A stretch of 64,000 bases of DNA from Streptomyces paradoxus (GTDB lineage Bacteria; Actinomycetota; Actinomycetes; Streptomycetales; Streptomycetaceae). The stretch covers positions 958,379 through 1,022,378 of the forward strand of contig NZ_JACHGV010000003.1 of the NCBI RefSeq assembly GCF_014202475.1, in the 5' to 3' direction. Both the position numbers and the translations under genes were made by a program. Position 1 is the stretch's first letter; each line of letters opens with the position of its first letter. The notes beneath the pieces are model-generated. The model was not told where the DNA came from. It did not search any database and saw only the letters and a list, made by a program, of their open reading frames with translations. Positions 8,758 through 18,898 of the stretch are shown one piece after another.

Positions 8758-9528
8758 CTACGCATCGCGCTTCTTCAGCAGCACATAACCGCCGACGAGC
8801 GCCGCGAGCACCCACAGCCCCATGATCCCCAGTCCGCCCCACGGCCCGTACGGGGTGTCGTCGTCGATCGGCGTGACCACCTGCATGATCTTGCTGCCGG
8901 CCTGGTCGGGGAGGAACCGGCCGACCTTCTTCGTCGCGTCGACGTTGCCCAGGATGTTGGAGATCAGGAAGAAGAACGGCATCAGGATGCCCAGCGACAG
9001 CATCGGCGAGCGCAGCATCGCGGCGACGCCCATGGAGAACATCGCGATCAGCGCCATGTAGAGGCCCCCGCCGAGGACCGCCCGCAGCACCCCCGGGTCG
9101 CCGATCTCCGCCCGGTGCTCGCCCAGCATCGCCTGCCCCAGGAAGAACGCGGCGAAGCTGGTGACGAGACCGACCAGCAGGGCGAGCCCGCCGGCGACCC
9201 CGATCTTGCTGAACAGGAAGGAGCCACGCTGCGGCACCGCGGCCAGCGAGGTGCGGATCATGCCGGTGCTGTACTCGTTCGACACGACCAGCACCCCGAA
9301 GACGATCATCGCGAGCTGACCGAGGCTCATCCCCGCGAAACTGATGAACGTCGGGTCGAAATCGGCCCGGTCCTGCGCGTTCATCGAGTCGAACTCGTTC
9401 TTCGACAGCGCCGAGATCAGCATGCCGAGGGCGACCGTCACGACCACCACCAGCGAGAGTGTCCACACCGTGGACGCCACCGACCGGATCTTGGTCCACT
9501 CCGACCGTACGACCTGTGTCGTCGCCAT
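8758..9528 (-). CDS. ABC-2 family transporter permease (pair 2)
   Basis: A 256-residue membrane protein starting MATTQVVRSEWTKIRSVASTVWTL. It has the same SEWTKIRS entry motif as its paralogue at 6423-7313 and about six hydrophobic spans ending in LLKKRDA. It lacks the Pro/Gln-rich N-terminal extension of the paralogue. Its ATG (9528) comes 2 nt after the stop of the ATPase gene, so both come from one message. It probably forms a homodimeric exporter channel with that ATPase. The substrate is unknown. Confidence 0.9.
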   Translation of the reverse strand: MATTQVVRSEWTKIRSVASTVWTLSLVVVVTVALGMLISALSKNEFDSMNAQDRADFDPTFISFAGMSLGQLAMIVFGVLVVSNEYSTGMIRTSLAAVPQRGSFLFSKIGVAGGLALLVGLVTSFAAFFLGQAMLGEHRAEIGDPGVLRAVLGGGLYMALIAMFSMGVAAMLRSPMLSLGILMPFFFLISNILGNVDATKKVGRFLPDQAGSKIMQVVTPIDDDTPYGPWGGLGIMGLWVLAALVGGYVLLKKRDA

Positions 9529-9530
9529 GC

Positions 9531-10499
9531 TCAGCCCCTCTTCCAGCCGTCGCCCCACTGCTGCCGCGCCGGCTCGGGGCCCGTCGCGCTCGTGTCGCTG
9601 TGCGCGTGGTACTCCACCGATTCCGCGGTCAGCTGCATGAACGCCTCCTCCAGCGAGGCCTGTTGCGGGCTCAGCTCGTGCAGTGTGATCCGGTGCTGCG
9701 CCGCCAGCTCACCGATCTGCTCGGCCTTGCCGCCGTCCACCTCCAGCACCCCGTCCCCGCTCTCCACCGCCACGATCCCGGCCTGGTGCAGCACATCGAG
9801 CAGCCGCTCCCGCTGCGGACTGCGGACCCGGACGTACGAGCGTGAGTTGCGGGCGATGAAGTCCGCCATGGAGGTGTCCGCGAGCAGCCGCCCCTGCCCG
9901 ATGACGACGAGGTGCTCGGCCGTCAGGGCCATCTCGCTCATCAGGTGGGAGGAGACGAACACGGTCCGGCCCTGCGCGGCGAGCGACTTCATCAGGGTGC
10001 GGATCCAGTGGATGCCCTCGGGGTCGAGCCCGTTGACCGGCTCGTCGAACATCAGGATCCGCGGGTCGCCGAGCAGCGCGGCGGCGATGCCGAGCCGCTG
10101 ACCCATGCCCATCGAGAAGCCCTTGGTCTTCTTCTTGGCGACCGCCGTCAGCCCGACCGTCTCCAGCACGTCCCGGACCCGGCCGCTCGGAATGCCGTTG
10201 CTCTGCGCGAGGCACAGCAGATGGTTGTAGGCGGTGCGCCCGCCGTGCCAGGCCTTGGCCTCCAGCAGGGCGCCGATGTACGTCAGCGGGTCCTTGAGCT
10301 GCTGGTAGTGCTTGCCGTCGATGCGGACGTCGCCGGCGGTCGGGTGGTCGAGACCGAGGATCATCCGCATGGTCGTGGACTTGCCCGCCCCGTTCGGCCC
10401 GAGGAAGCCGGTGACGATGCCCGGTCTCACGGTGAACGACAGGTTGTTGACCGCCACCTTCTCGCCGTACCGCTTGGTCAGCCCCTCCAGCTCAATCAT
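9531..10499 (-). CDS. ABC transporter ATP-binding protein (pair 2)
   Basis: A 322-residue ATPase of the DrrA type. It has MIELEGLTKRYGEKVAV, Walker A GPNGAGKSTT, signature FSMGMGQRLGIA, Walker B ILMFDEPVNGLDPEG and VFVSSHLMSE. Its C-terminal domain ends in a short polar tail. It is strongly similar to the ATPase at 7310-8635 but lacks that protein's tail. The start is the ATG at 10499. Eight further codons upstream are open but overlap the filP terminator region. It forms the energy subunit for the permease just downstream. Confidence 0.9.
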   Translation of the reverse strand: MIELEGLTKRYGEKVAVNNLSFTVRPGIVTGFLGPNGAGKSTTMRMILGLDHPTAGDVRIDGKHYQQLKDPLTYIGALLEAKAWHGGRTAYNHLLCLAQSNGIPSGRVRDVLETVGLTAVAKKKTKGFSMGMGQRLGIAAALLGDPRILMFDEPVNGLDPEGIHWIRTLMKSLAAQGRTVFVSSHLMSEMALTAEHLVVIGQGRLLADTSMADFIARNSRSYVRVRSPQRERLLDVLHQAGIVAVESGDGVLEVDGGKAEQIGELAAQHRITLHELSPQQASLEEAFMQLTAESVEYHAHSDTSATGPEPARQQWGDGWKRG

Positions 10500-10520
10500 G
10501 CCCGCCACGCTAGAACGGGA

Positions 10521-10556
10521 CAAAGCCCTCTGCCACCCGAGCGGCAGAGGGCTTTG
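10521..10556 (-). terminator. filP terminator
   Basis: A 14-bp perfect stem (10521-10534 with 10543-10556) with an 8-nt loop lies 30 nt after the filP stop and 22 nt before the ATPase start. It separates the cytoskeletal gene from the ABC operon. Confidence 0.85.
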
Positions 10557-10585
10557 CGGAGGTTCAGACTCCGTATGCCCGCGTG

Positions 10586-11521
10586 TTACCGGGACTGCTG
10601 CGCCGGGACCCCACGGGAGATCGGCTCCTCCTCGGCCGGCGTGCCGGCCGCGGCCACCGCGGCGCCCGTGAGCGTCGCGAGCATCTCGCGGACGTTCGTC
10701 AGCTGGGCGTTGATGCTGTCGCGGCGGTTGGTGAGGGCGGCCAGCTCGCGCTCGGATTCCGAACGGATGCGGTCGGCCTTGGCGTTGGCGTCGGCCACGA
10801 TGTCCTCGGCCTGGCGCTGGGCCGTCTCCACCGTCTGGCGGGCGCGGCGCTCGGCGTCCGTGCGCAGCTTCTCGGCCTCCAGGCGCAGCTGCTCGGCGCG
10901 GTGCTCGATCTCGGCGAGACGCTTCTCGGCCTTGGCCTGACGGGAGGCCAGGTCGCGCTCGGACTGCTCCCGGCGCTTGGCGAGGTTCGTCTCGAAGTCC
11001 GCGGCGGCCTGCGCGGCCTTGGCGCGGGTCTCCTCGAAGAGGGCGTCCGCCTCCTCGCGCTTGGACTGCGCGTCCTTCTGCGCCTCGGCACGCAGCTGGG
11101 AAGCGTCACTCTTGGCCTTCTCGACGATCCGCAGACCCTCGTCCTCGGCCTTCGCCTTGCGCTCCGCCGAGTACGACTCGGCGTCGTTGCGCACCTGCTG
11201 GGCCGCCGACTCGGCGAGCTCGCGGTGCTGCTCGGCCGCGCGCCGGGCCTCCTCGCGCAGGTCCTTCGCCTCCTCCTCGGCGAGGCGGAGGATCTTCTCC
11301 ACACGCGCACCGAGACCCGCGTACGACGGCTCGGCGTCGGTGATCTGGGCCTGGGCGTTCTGCGTCTCGAGGTGGAGCTCTTCGATGCGCTTTTCCAGAG
11401 CGGTGATGCGGGCGAGAGCGCTGTCACGGTCGGAGACGAGCTTGGAGATACGTTCGTCCACCTGAGCGCGGTCGTATCCACGCCGCACAAGCTCGAAGCC
11501 GTAGGGGGAAGTGTCGCTCAT
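10586..11521 (-). CDS. filP: Coiled-coil cytoskeletal protein FilP
   Basis: A 311-residue protein, MSDTSPYGFELVRRGYDRAQVDERISKL and onward. A short DivIVA-like N-terminus is followed by continuous Ala/Glu/Arg/Lys-rich coiled coil to about residue 280, with no Pro in the rod, and then a short tail. FilP of Streptomyces assembles into intermediate-filament-like structures, interacts with DivIVA and Scy, and stiffens hyphae near growing tips. Older annotations call it a cellulose-binding protein. The ATG at 11521 is preceded by AGGAA. It lies downstream of scy on the same strand with a 183-nt gap that can hold its own promoter, and a strong terminator follows. Confidence 0.95.
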   Translation of the reverse strand: MSDTSPYGFELVRRGYDRAQVDERISKLVSDRDSALARITALEKRIEELHLETQNAQAQITDAEPSYAGLGARVEKILRLAEEEAKDLREEARRAAEQHRELAESAAQQVRNDAESYSAERKAKAEDEGLRIVEKAKSDASQLRAEAQKDAQSKREEADALFEETRAKAAQAAADFETNLAKRREQSERDLASRQAKAEKRLAEIEHRAEQLRLEAEKLRTDAERRARQTVETAQRQAEDIVADANAKADRIRSESERELAALTNRRDSINAQLTNVREMLATLTGAAVAAAGTPAEEEPISRGVPAQQSR

Positions 11522-11704
11522 GGGGTTCCTGTCGAATGAGACCGGTGAGGTGATAGATGGAATCCTAGGGGCCGAAACGGTGTGTCATCGAGCGGATGCG
11601 CGTTTGATCTGGAAAATGACACCCCTTTTGAGTGGCTAACCCCCGGACCGCTTGCCAAAGACTTGGTCAAAGGCCCCAGCACACACCGGATTCGCCCCGT
11701 TTGG

Positions 11705-14700
11705 CTAGCTATCCGAGCCCTTGCCACCCGAACGGGGTGCGCCGACCGTCGCGCCCGCCTTGACTCCGTTGTCCTTGCCCGTGGTGGGGGCCTCGAAGGA
11801 CTCCAACGCCTCCAGGACGTCCTGGACACGGGAGATCTCGGCGTTGATGTCCTCGCGACGACGGACCAGGACCTCCAGCTCGCGCTTGCCCTCCTCGACC
11901 GTGCGCTTGGCCTCGCGGATCGCCTCGGCCTTGAGCTCCTCGGCCTCCCGGACCAGCGTGGACTTCTTCTGCTCGGCCTCCTTGAGCAGCCCCTCCGCCT
12001 TCTTCACCGCGGCGATACGGACCTTGCCGGCCTCGGAGTTGGCCTCCGAGACGATCTCCTTGGCCTTCGCCTGCGCCTTCGCCAGCTGCTCCTCGGCCGC
12101 CTTGACGAGCGCGTCGCAGCGGTCGCCCGCCGACTTCATCGTCTCGGCCGACTCCCGGCGGGCCCGCTCGTGCAGCTCCTCGATCTCGGAGGTGATGCGG
12201 TCGCGGAGCTCCTCGGCGCGCTCCCTTATCTGCGTGGCGTCCCGGCGCGCGCCGACCAGCAGCTCGTCCGCGTCCGTACGGGCCTTCTCCACCAGGGAGT
12301 TGCCCTCGACCGTCGCCTCGGACACCAGGCGGTCGGCCTCGGTGCGGGCCGCGCCGACCATGGTGTCGGCCTGCGACTCGGCCTCCGCGGTGGTCTTGTG
12401 CGCCTGCTGCTGCGCCTCGCTCAGCAGCTTGTCCGCCTCGGCCGTGGTCTCCGTGATGAGCTTGTCGACCTGCTCGGCCGCCTCGGAGCGTCGCTTGTTG
12501 GCGTCCTTGCGGGCCTCGTCCAGCGTGCGGTCGGCCTCCTCGCGCGCGGCGCTGACCAGCCGCTCCGCTTCCGCCTCCGCGTCGGTCTTCACCCGTCCGG
12601 CCTCTGCGCGGATCCGCTCCGCGTGCTGCTGCGCCGAACCGACCGTCTCGGCGGCCTCGGCCCGCAGCCGCTCCGCCTCGCTCGTGGCCTCCCCGACCAG
12701 CTGGTCGGCCTTGGCGACCGACTCCGAGCGCACCCGCTCGGCCTCCGTGGCCGCCTCGGAACGGACGCGCTCGGCCTCGGAGATCGCCTCCGTACGGACC
12801 CGCTCGGCCTCGGCGACCGTGTCCATGCGCAGCCGGTCGGTCTCCTGGACCGTCTCCGTCGTCAGCCGCTCCGCCTCGTTGCGGGCCTCGGTGATGAGGG
12901 TGTCCGCCTGCGTCGCCGCGTCCGAGCGGATGCGGTTGGCGTCCTCCCGGGCGTCCGCCCGGGTGCGCGAGGCGGCCTGCTCGGCCTCGGCGATCGCGTC
13001 CGACGCCTCCGTGCGCACCCGCTGGGCGTGCTCGGCGACGTCCGCGCGGATCCGCTCCGCCTCCGAGATCGCCTCGGACATCGTCCGCTCGGCGAGCGCC
13101 TTGGCGGCCTCGGACTCCTCGTGCGCCTCGCGCCGCAGCCGGCCCGCGTCCTCGCTGGCCCGCTCCCGCTCGGCGTAGGCGTCGGAGCGGACCCGGTCCG
13201 CCTCCTCCTGGGCCTCGCGGCGCGTACGGTCCGCCGCGTGCTCGGCGGCGGAACGCAGACCGGTGATCTCCTCCTGGGCCTGCTCGTGCAGCCCCGCGAC
13301 GGAGTCCCGGACCTGCTGGGCGTGCTGCTCGGCGGCCGACACCATCTCCGTGGCACGGCGGTCGGCCTCCTCGACCAGCCGTACGGCCTCGGTCTGCGCG
13401 TCCTCCACGCGCTTGCGCGCCGAGGCCAGCAGCTCCTCGCTCTGCTCGCGGGCCCGCTCGCGCTCCTGGTCGGCCTCCTGCCGGGCGCTGCCGAGGAGCT
13501 CCTCGGCCTCGCGGCGGCGCCGGTTGGCCTCCTCCTGGGCGGCGGCCAGCGTCTCCGACGCCTCCGCGGCGAGCCGCTCGGCGGCGGCCTGCGCCTCCGC
13601 GCGCATCCGGTCGGCGCTCTCCTGCGCCTCCGACTTCAGCCGCTCGGCCTCGTTCGCCGCCTCCGAACGCAGGCGTACGGCGACGGCCTCGCCCTCGGCC
13701 CGCGCCGCGGACGCGTCGGACGCGGCCTCGTCGCGCAGCCGCTCGGCCTCCGCCTCGGCCTGCTGCTGGAGCGTCCGGATCCGCTCGGCGGCCTCGGCGC
13801 GCAGCCGCTCGTTCTCCTCGGTGGCCTCGCGGCGGATCCGCGCGGCCTCCTCCCGGGCGTTCGACAGCGCCTGCTCGGCGGCCGTCAGCCGCTCCTCCGC
13901 CTCCGTCTGGAGCCGCGTCAGCTCCTCGGCGGCCTCACCGCGACGGACCTCTATGGCCCGCTCGGTCTCCTCGTGCAGCTCCCGCGCCGCGCGCTCGGCT
14001 TCCTCCCTGAGCGCCTCGGCCTGCTCGACGACCTCCTCGCGGTGCCGCTCGGCCTCCTGCCGGGTGCGCTGGAGGGTCTCCTCGGCCTGCCGGCGCAGGG
14101 TCGTCGCCCGCTCGATGGCCTCGGTGCGGACCCTCTCGCTGTCGGTCTGGGCCGTCGTGCGCAGCTCGTCCGCGTCCGCCTTGGCCTTGGCGAGCAGCTC
14201 CTCGGCGGACTTCGCCGCCTCCTCGATCTGCGCCACGGCCTCCTTGCGGGCCTCGGCGCGGATCTTCTCGCCCTCGTCGACCGCGTCCGCGCGCAGCTGC
14301 TCGGCCTCGCCGCGCAGCCGGCGGGCTTCCTCCTGCAGCTCGACCGTCTTGGCGCGGTACTCCTTGGTGTCGTCCTTCGCCGCGCCCTTGAGCTGCTCGG
14401 CGATGTCGTGCGCCTCGGCCCGCAGCCGGTCCGCCTCGGCCTCGGCCTCCGAGCGGATCCGCTCGGCCTCCTCGGCCGCCGCCTTCGTGGTCTTCTTGGC
14501 GTCCTCCGACGCCTTGTCGAGGACCTCCTCGGCGGTCCTGGCCGCCTTGGACAGCTGGGTCGCGGTCTCCTCGGCGGTGAGCGTGCGGGCCTTCTCGGAG
14601 GCCTCCGCGACGATCTTCTCGGCCTCGGCGCGGGCGTCGGCGACCAGCTGCTCGGCCTCGGACTTGGTGTTCTCGGCCTCCTTCGTGGCCTCCTCGACCA

Positions 14701-15685
14701 GCCGGGCGACCTGCTCCTTGGCGGTGCGCGTACGCGTCTCGTTCGCGGACTCGGCACTCGCCAGGGCCTTGGCGGCGGCCTCCTTGGCCTCCGTGACCAG
14801 CTTCTCCGACTCGGTCTGCGCCTTGCGCAGCGCCTCCTCGGCCTCGGCCATCCGCTGCTCGGCGGCCTTGCTCAGCTCCTGGGCCTCGCGGCGCGTGGAC
14901 TCCGACTCCGTGGCGCTGGACGTGCGCAGCTGCTCGGCGTGGTCGGTGGCCTCCTGGGCCTGCGTGGAGGCGGCGTTGAGCAGGCGCTCGGCGTCCGTGC
15001 GGGCACGGCGCAGGATCTGCTCGGCCTCGGCCCGGGCCTCCTCGGCCGCGCCCGTCAGCCGCTGCCGGGCCTCCGTCGCCAGCCGCTCGGCCTCCGCGCG
15101 GGCGGTGGCCAGAGCCTGCTCGGCCTCCGCGCGGGACTCCTCCAGCAGCCGGCGGGCCTGCTGCTCGGTGCGGGCCCGCAGCTGCTCGGCCCAGGCCACG
15201 TTCTCGTTGACGTGCGACTCGACCGTCTGGCGGCGCTCGGCCAGCTCCTGGTCCAGCTGCTGGCGGCGGGTCACCGCCTCCTGGTGCAGCTCGGCCTGGA
15301 GCCGCGCGGCCTGCTCGGCGTGCTCCTGGAGGATCCGCTGGGTCTGCGCCCGGGCCTCGCTCAGCTCGCGGTCGGCGTCCGCGCGGATCTGGTCGGCCTG
15401 CACCTGCGCGTTGCGCAGCAACTGCTCGGCCTGCCAGCCGATGTCGCCCCCCTCGAAGGGGGGCCGGGACATGATGGTGCGCCGCGCCTCGTGCAGCTTG
15501 GCGCGCAGCACCTCGACCTGGTAGCCGAGGTCCTCGGCGTGCTGGATCGCCTTTTCCCGTTCGGTCTTCAGCCGCTTCATCTCGGCTTCGAACCGAGAGA
15601 GGTGGTCGACGTCAGCCGCCGGCTCTCGCTCCTGGCTCTCGTAGCCCCGCACTGCGCGGTCCCATCCGTCCCCTGGTCGCAACAC
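11705..15685 (-). CDS. scy: Giant coiled-coil polarity protein Scy
   Basis: A 1326-residue protein that is almost entirely Ala/Glu/Arg/Thr-rich coiled coil from about residue 30 to 1290. The repeated A-E-x-[AI]-R-x-E-A blocks match the long-period repeat described for Scy. A Gly/Ser-rich tail follows. Scy organises the tip-growth complex of hyphae with DivIVA and FilP and helps position ParA. The bounds use the TTG at 15685, which has GGAGAG close upstream. A GTG at 15652 (VRGYESQ) would give 1315 residues and cannot be excluded. Neighbouring filP encodes a partner. The long coiled coil gives equally long open frames on the opposite strand, which are not genes. Confidence 0.94.
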   Translation of the reverse strand: MLRPGDGWDRAVRGYESQEREPAADVDHLSRFEAEMKRLKTEREKAIQHAEDLGYQVEVLRAKLHEARRTIMSRPPFEGGDIGWQAEQLLRNAQVQADQIRADADRELSEARAQTQRILQEHAEQAARLQAELHQEAVTRRQQLDQELAERRQTVESHVNENVAWAEQLRARTEQQARRLLEESRAEAEQALATARAEAERLATEARQRLTGAAEEARAEAEQILRRARTDAERLLNAASTQAQEATDHAEQLRTSSATESESTRREAQELSKAAEQRMAEAEEALRKAQTESEKLVTEAKEAAAKALASAESANETRTRTAKEQVARLVEEATKEAENTKSEAEQLVADARAEAEKIVAEASEKARTLTAEETATQLSKAARTAEEVLDKASEDAKKTTKAAAEEAERIRSEAEAEADRLRAEAHDIAEQLKGAAKDDTKEYRAKTVELQEEARRLRGEAEQLRADAVDEGEKIRAEARKEAVAQIEEAAKSAEELLAKAKADADELRTTAQTDSERVRTEAIERATTLRRQAEETLQRTRQEAERHREEVVEQAEALREEAERAARELHEETERAIEVRRGEAAEELTRLQTEAEERLTAAEQALSNAREEAARIRREATEENERLRAEAAERIRTLQQQAEAEAERLRDEAASDASAARAEGEAVAVRLRSEAANEAERLKSEAQESADRMRAEAQAAAERLAAEASETLAAAQEEANRRRREAEELLGSARQEADQERERAREQSEELLASARKRVEDAQTEAVRLVEEADRRATEMVSAAEQHAQQVRDSVAGLHEQAQEEITGLRSAAEHAADRTRREAQEEADRVRSDAYAERERASEDAGRLRREAHEESEAAKALAERTMSEAISEAERIRADVAEHAQRVRTEASDAIAEAEQAASRTRADAREDANRIRSDAATQADTLITEARNEAERLTTETVQETDRLRMDTVAEAERVRTEAISEAERVRSEAATEAERVRSESVAKADQLVGEATSEAERLRAEAAETVGSAQQHAERIRAEAGRVKTDAEAEAERLVSAAREEADRTLDEARKDANKRRSEAAEQVDKLITETTAEADKLLSEAQQQAHKTTAEAESQADTMVGAARTEADRLVSEATVEGNSLVEKARTDADELLVGARRDATQIRERAEELRDRITSEIEELHERARRESAETMKSAGDRCDALVKAAEEQLAKAQAKAKEIVSEANSEAGKVRIAAVKKAEGLLKEAEQKKSTLVREAEELKAEAIREAKRTVEEGKRELEVLVRRREDINAEISRVQDVLEALESFEAPTTGKDNGVKAGATVGAPRSGGKGSDS

Positions 15686-15885
15686 TCTCCAAACGAGCTC
15701 CGTCCATCCGCCGAACGGGGCCCCCGGGGAATGGTGTCAGATCATCGGCGGAGCAGAGGCTGCTGCCCCGACGCTCGTCCCCCGAAACCCGGACCCCGGT
15801 GGTCCTGCCGTAGCACGGCGGGACCGCGGTCACCCTGGACTGAGCGGCGACCGCCCCCAACCCTACCGGCCCCTATGTACGAGGG

Positions 15886-16326
15886 TCAGTGCTCAGGTGA
15901 CTCAACGGGCGCCGAAGTGACCAGTTCTGTCAGTACGCCATGGCAGTCCTTGGGGTGCAGGAAGGTGATCCGTGACCCCATGGAACCGCGTCGCGGCTCT
16001 TCGTACAGCACGCGTACGCCCTTGCCCTTGATCTCCTCGGCGTCGCCGTCGACATCTGCCGTACCGAAAGCGATGTGGTGGACGCCCTCACCGTTCTTCG
16101 CGAGCCACTTGGCGACGGTGGAGTCCTCGCGGGTCGGCTCCAGGAGCTGCAGGTAGGAGGCGCCGCCGTCGGACGTCTCGTTGATCTTGAGCATGGCCTC
16201 GCGCACGCCCTGCTCCTCGTTGACCTCGGAGTGGAACACCTCGAAGCCGTAGGTGGCACGGTAGAACTCGACGGTCTTGTCGAGGTCGAAACAGGCGATT
16301 CCGATGTGGTCGATTCGCGTCAGCAT
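15886..16326 (-). CDS. mce: Methylmalonyl-CoA epimerase
   Basis: A 146-residue VOC-fold enzyme that interconverts (S)- and (R)-methylmalonyl-CoA, linking propionyl-CoA carboxylation to the B12-dependent mutase. The metal-ligand positions of the family are visible: H7 in MLTRIDHIGIA, Q in ASYLQLLEP, H in GEGVHHIAF and E near the end in HGVLTELV. The length is normal. The ATG at 16326 starts the family's N-terminus directly. The gene is divergent from thiolase with a 148-nt promoter region between them, and meaB lies just beyond. The cluster thus gathers methylmalonyl-CoA functions. Confidence 0.95.
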   Translation of the reverse strand: MLTRIDHIGIACFDLDKTVEFYRATYGFEVFHSEVNEEQGVREAMLKINETSDGGASYLQLLEPTREDSTVAKWLAKNGEGVHHIAFGTADVDGDAEEIKGKGVRVLYEEPRRGSMGSRITFLHPKDCHGVLTELVTSAPVESPEH

Positions 16327-16474
16327 GGATTCAGTGCAACGCCCCGGAGGTGGTTACGCAACGTGCGCGCGATCACACCGACAGCCCGATGACGGCACGG
16401 AGTGCCACTCAGTACATTCGAAGTAAACCCTCGTTCACTCCTCGGCTGTGCAGCCGGTAAGGGGATCGCAGCTC

Positions 16475-17674
16475 ATGTCTTCTGCTACGACCAGCTCGGT
16501 GATCGTCTCGGGGGCGCGTACGCCCATGGGGCGGTTGCTCGGATCGCTGAAGTCATTCTCCGGAGCCGACCTCGGCGGCTTCGCGATCAAGGCCGCCCTC
16601 GACCGTGCGGGGATCGGCGGCGACCAGGTGCAGTACGTGATCATGGGCCAGGTGCTCCAGGCCGGGGCGGGGCAGATCCCGGCCCGTCAGGCCGCGGTCA
16701 AGGCCGGCATCCCCATGAACGTGCCCGCGCTGACCATCAACAAGGTGTGTCTGTCGGGCCTCGACGCCATCGCGCTCGCCGACCAGCTCATCCGCGCGGG
16801 CGAGTTCGACGTGGTCGTCGCCGGCGGCCAGGAGTCCATGACCAACGCGCCGCACCTGCTGCCGAAGTCCCGCGAGGGCTTCAAGTACGGCGCGGTCGAG
16901 ATGCTCGACGCCATGGCCCACGACGGTCTGACCGACTCCTTCGACGGCGTCGCCATGGGCGAGTCGACGGAGAAGCACAACACCCGTCTGGGCATCGCCC
17001 GGCCGGAGCAGGACGAGATCGCCGCGCTGTCGCACCAGCGGGCCGCCGCCGCGCAGAAGAACGGCCTGTTCGAGGCCGAGATCACGCCCGTCGAGATCCC
17101 GCAGCGCAAGGGCGACCCGGTGCTGTTCAGCAAGGACGAGGGCATCCGCGGTGACACGACCGCGGAGTCGCTCGGGAAGCTGCGTCCGGCGTTCGCCAAG
17201 GACGGCACGATCACGGCCGGTTCCGCCTCGCAGATCTCCGACGGTGCCGCCGCCGTCGTCGTGATGAGCAAGGCCAAGGCGCAGGAGCTCGGCCTGGAGT
17301 GGATCGCCGAGATCGGTGCGCACGGGAACGTGGCCGGGCCGGACAACTCGCTGCAGTCGCAGCCGTCCAACGCGATCCTGCACGCGCTGAAGAAGGAGGG
17401 CCTGGAGGTCTCGGACCTCGACCTCATCGAGATCAACGAGGCGTTCGCGGCCGTGGCCGTGCAGTCCATGAAGGACCTCGGGGTGTCCACCGAAAAGGTG
17501 AATGTCAACGGTGGCGCCATTGCCCTGGGTCACCCGATCGGGATGTCCGGTGCGCGGCTCGTGCTGCATCTCGCGCTGGAGCTGAAGCGGCGTGGCGGTG
17601 GCGTGGGTGCGGCCGCGCTCTGCGGTGGCGGTGGGCAGGGTGACGCGCTGATCGTGCGCGTGCCCAAGGCCTGA
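16475..17674 (+). CDS. Acetyl-CoA acetyltransferase (thiolase)
   Basis: A 399-residue thiolase that condenses or cleaves acetyl-CoA/acetoacetyl-CoA. The catalytic residues are in place: C92 in [12 protein letters not shown]353 in [11 protein letters not shown] and C383 in [11 protein letters not shown]. The start is the ATG at 16475, preceded by AAGGGGA. Nine codons upstream are open but not conserved. It probably shares a message with meaB 34 nt downstream. With the hydroxybutyryl-CoA dehydrogenase at the window start and isobutyryl-CoA mutase at 30 kb, it supports C4-CoA metabolism. A biosynthetic rather than beta-oxidation role is inferred from context. Confidence 0.95.
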   Translation: MSSATTSSVIVSGARTPMGRLLGSLKSFSGADLGGFAIKAALDRAGIGGDQVQYVIMGQVLQAGAGQIPARQAAVKAGIPMNVPALTINKVCLSGLDAIALADQLIRAGEFDVVVAGGQESMTNAPHLLPKSREGFKYGAVEMLDAMAHDGLTDSFDGVAMGESTEKHNTRLGIARPEQDEIAALSHQRAAAAQKNGLFEAEITPVEIPQRKGDPVLFSKDEGIRGDTTAESLGKLRPAFAKDGTITAGSASQISDGAAAVVVMSKAKAQELGLEWIAEIGAHGNVAGPDNSLQSQPSNAILHALKKEGLEVSDLDLIEINEAFAAVAVQSMKDLGVSTEKVNVNGGAIALGHPIGMSGARLVLHLALELKRRGGGVGAAALCGGGGQGDALIVRVPKA

Positions 17675-17708
17675 TTTCCGGTACGTCCCTTATCTGAACG
17701 GAGCTGTG

Positions 17709-18665
17709 ATGCAGGACGTCTCCACCCTGGTGGCCCAGGCCAGGGAAGGCCGGCCGCGAGCCGTGGCCCGGCTGATCTCCCTGGTGGAGGGGGCGTCCCC
17801 GCAGCTGCGGGAGGTCATGGCGGCGCTCGCGCCGCTGACGGGCGGGGCGTACGTGGTGGGTCTGACCGGGTCGCCCGGGGTCGGCAAGTCCACGTCGACC
17901 TCGGCGCTGGTCTCCGCCTACCGCAAGCAGGACAAGCGGGTCGGCGTGCTCGCCGTCGACCCGTCGTCCCCGTTCTCGGGCGGTGCGCTGCTCGGGGACC
18001 GGGTGCGGATGTCGGAGCACGCCTCCGACCCGGGCGTGTACATCCGGTCGATGGCGACGCGCGGGCATCTGGGCGGGCTGGCCTGGGCCGCCCCGCAGGC
18101 GATCCGGGTCCTCGACGCGGCCGGCTGTGACGTGATCCTGGTCGAGACGGTGGGTGTGGGGCAGTCCGAGGTGGAGATCGCCTCGCAGGCGGACACGTCC
18201 GTGGTGCTGCTCGCGCCGGGGATGGGGGACGGGATCCAGGCGGCCAAGGCCGGGATCCTGGAGATCGGCGACGTGTACGTCGTGAACAAAGCCGACCGGG
18301 ACGGGGCGGACGCGACGGCTCGGGAGCTGAACCACATGCTGGGGCTGGGGGAGTCCCGGGGGCCGGGCGACTGGCGTCCGCCGATCGTGAAGACGGTCGC
18401 CGCGCGCGGCGAGGGCGTCGACGAGGTCGTCGAGGCGCTGGAGAAGCACCGGGCCTGGATGGAGGAGCGGGGCGTGCTGGCGGAGCGGCGGGCGGCCCGG
18501 GCTTCGCGCGAGGTCGAGACGATCGCGGTGACGGCACTCCGGGAGCGGATCGGAGACCTGCACGGGGACCGGCGCCTCGGGGCGCTGGCGGAGCGGATCA
18601 TCGCGGGCGAACTCGATCCCTACCGGGCGGCTGACGAGCTGGTGGCCGGGTTGACGGAGGGCTGA
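17709..18665 (+). CDS. meaB: Methylmalonyl-CoA mutase-associated GTPase MeaB
   Basis: A 318-residue G3E-family GTPase that gates B12 cofactor loading onto, and protects, acyl-CoA mutases. Motifs in order are Walker A GSPGVGKSTSTSAL (about residues 57-70), VDPSSPFSGGALLGDRVRM, the G3-like ETVGVGQSEVEIA and the base-recognition NKADRDGA. The ATG at 17709 has GGAG at 17700-17703. The GTG one codon earlier is too close to it. The gene follows the thiolase with 34 nt between. Its client mutase may be methylmalonyl-CoA mutase elsewhere or the IcmA at 29874. Confidence 0.94.
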   Translation: MQDVSTLVAQAREGRPRAVARLISLVEGASPQLREVMAALAPLTGGAYVVGLTGSPGVGKSTSTSALVSAYRKQDKRVGVLAVDPSSPFSGGALLGDRVRMSEHASDPGVYIRSMATRGHLGGLAWAAPQAIRVLDAAGCDVILVETVGVGQSEVEIASQADTSVVLLAPGMGDGIQAAKAGILEIGDVYVVNKADRDGADATARELNHMLGLGESRGPGDWRPPIVKTVAARGEGVDEVVEALEKHRAWMEERGVLAERRAARASREVETIAVTALRERIGDLHGDRRLGALAERIIAGELDPYRAADELVAGLTEG

Positions 18666-18898
18666 GAGGGCTTCGGCTTCTCGCCGGGTGGGGGTGCGCG
18701 CCCGCTTCGCCTTCGCGCGGGGTGTGGGTCGGGGCCGCGCGGGGGGTGTCCGTCCTCGGAACGGCGCGATGGGGCCGAACGCCGACTGACTCCCCGTTGA
18801 CGCGCCAACCGCTGCGGGCCCGCCCAGCTGCGGGCATGTGTGCCGCTGGGGGCGGCACGGGTGGGCGCAGCGGCACCTCGTCGCGCCGAGCTGCGCGA

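Noticed and set aside
12862..13356. Tandem direct repeats in scy as a possible repeat array or CRISPR
   Set aside because: The repetition comes from coding of heptad-like coiled coil with varied spacing. There are no uniform spacers and no cas genes.
11582..16156. A 1524-codon open frame on the strand opposite scy
   Set aside because: It is a shadow of the Scy coiled coil: its Leu/Gly/Arg-rich translation mirrors the Glu/Ala/Arg repeat codons, it crosses the scy-mce gap and has no start signal or domain.
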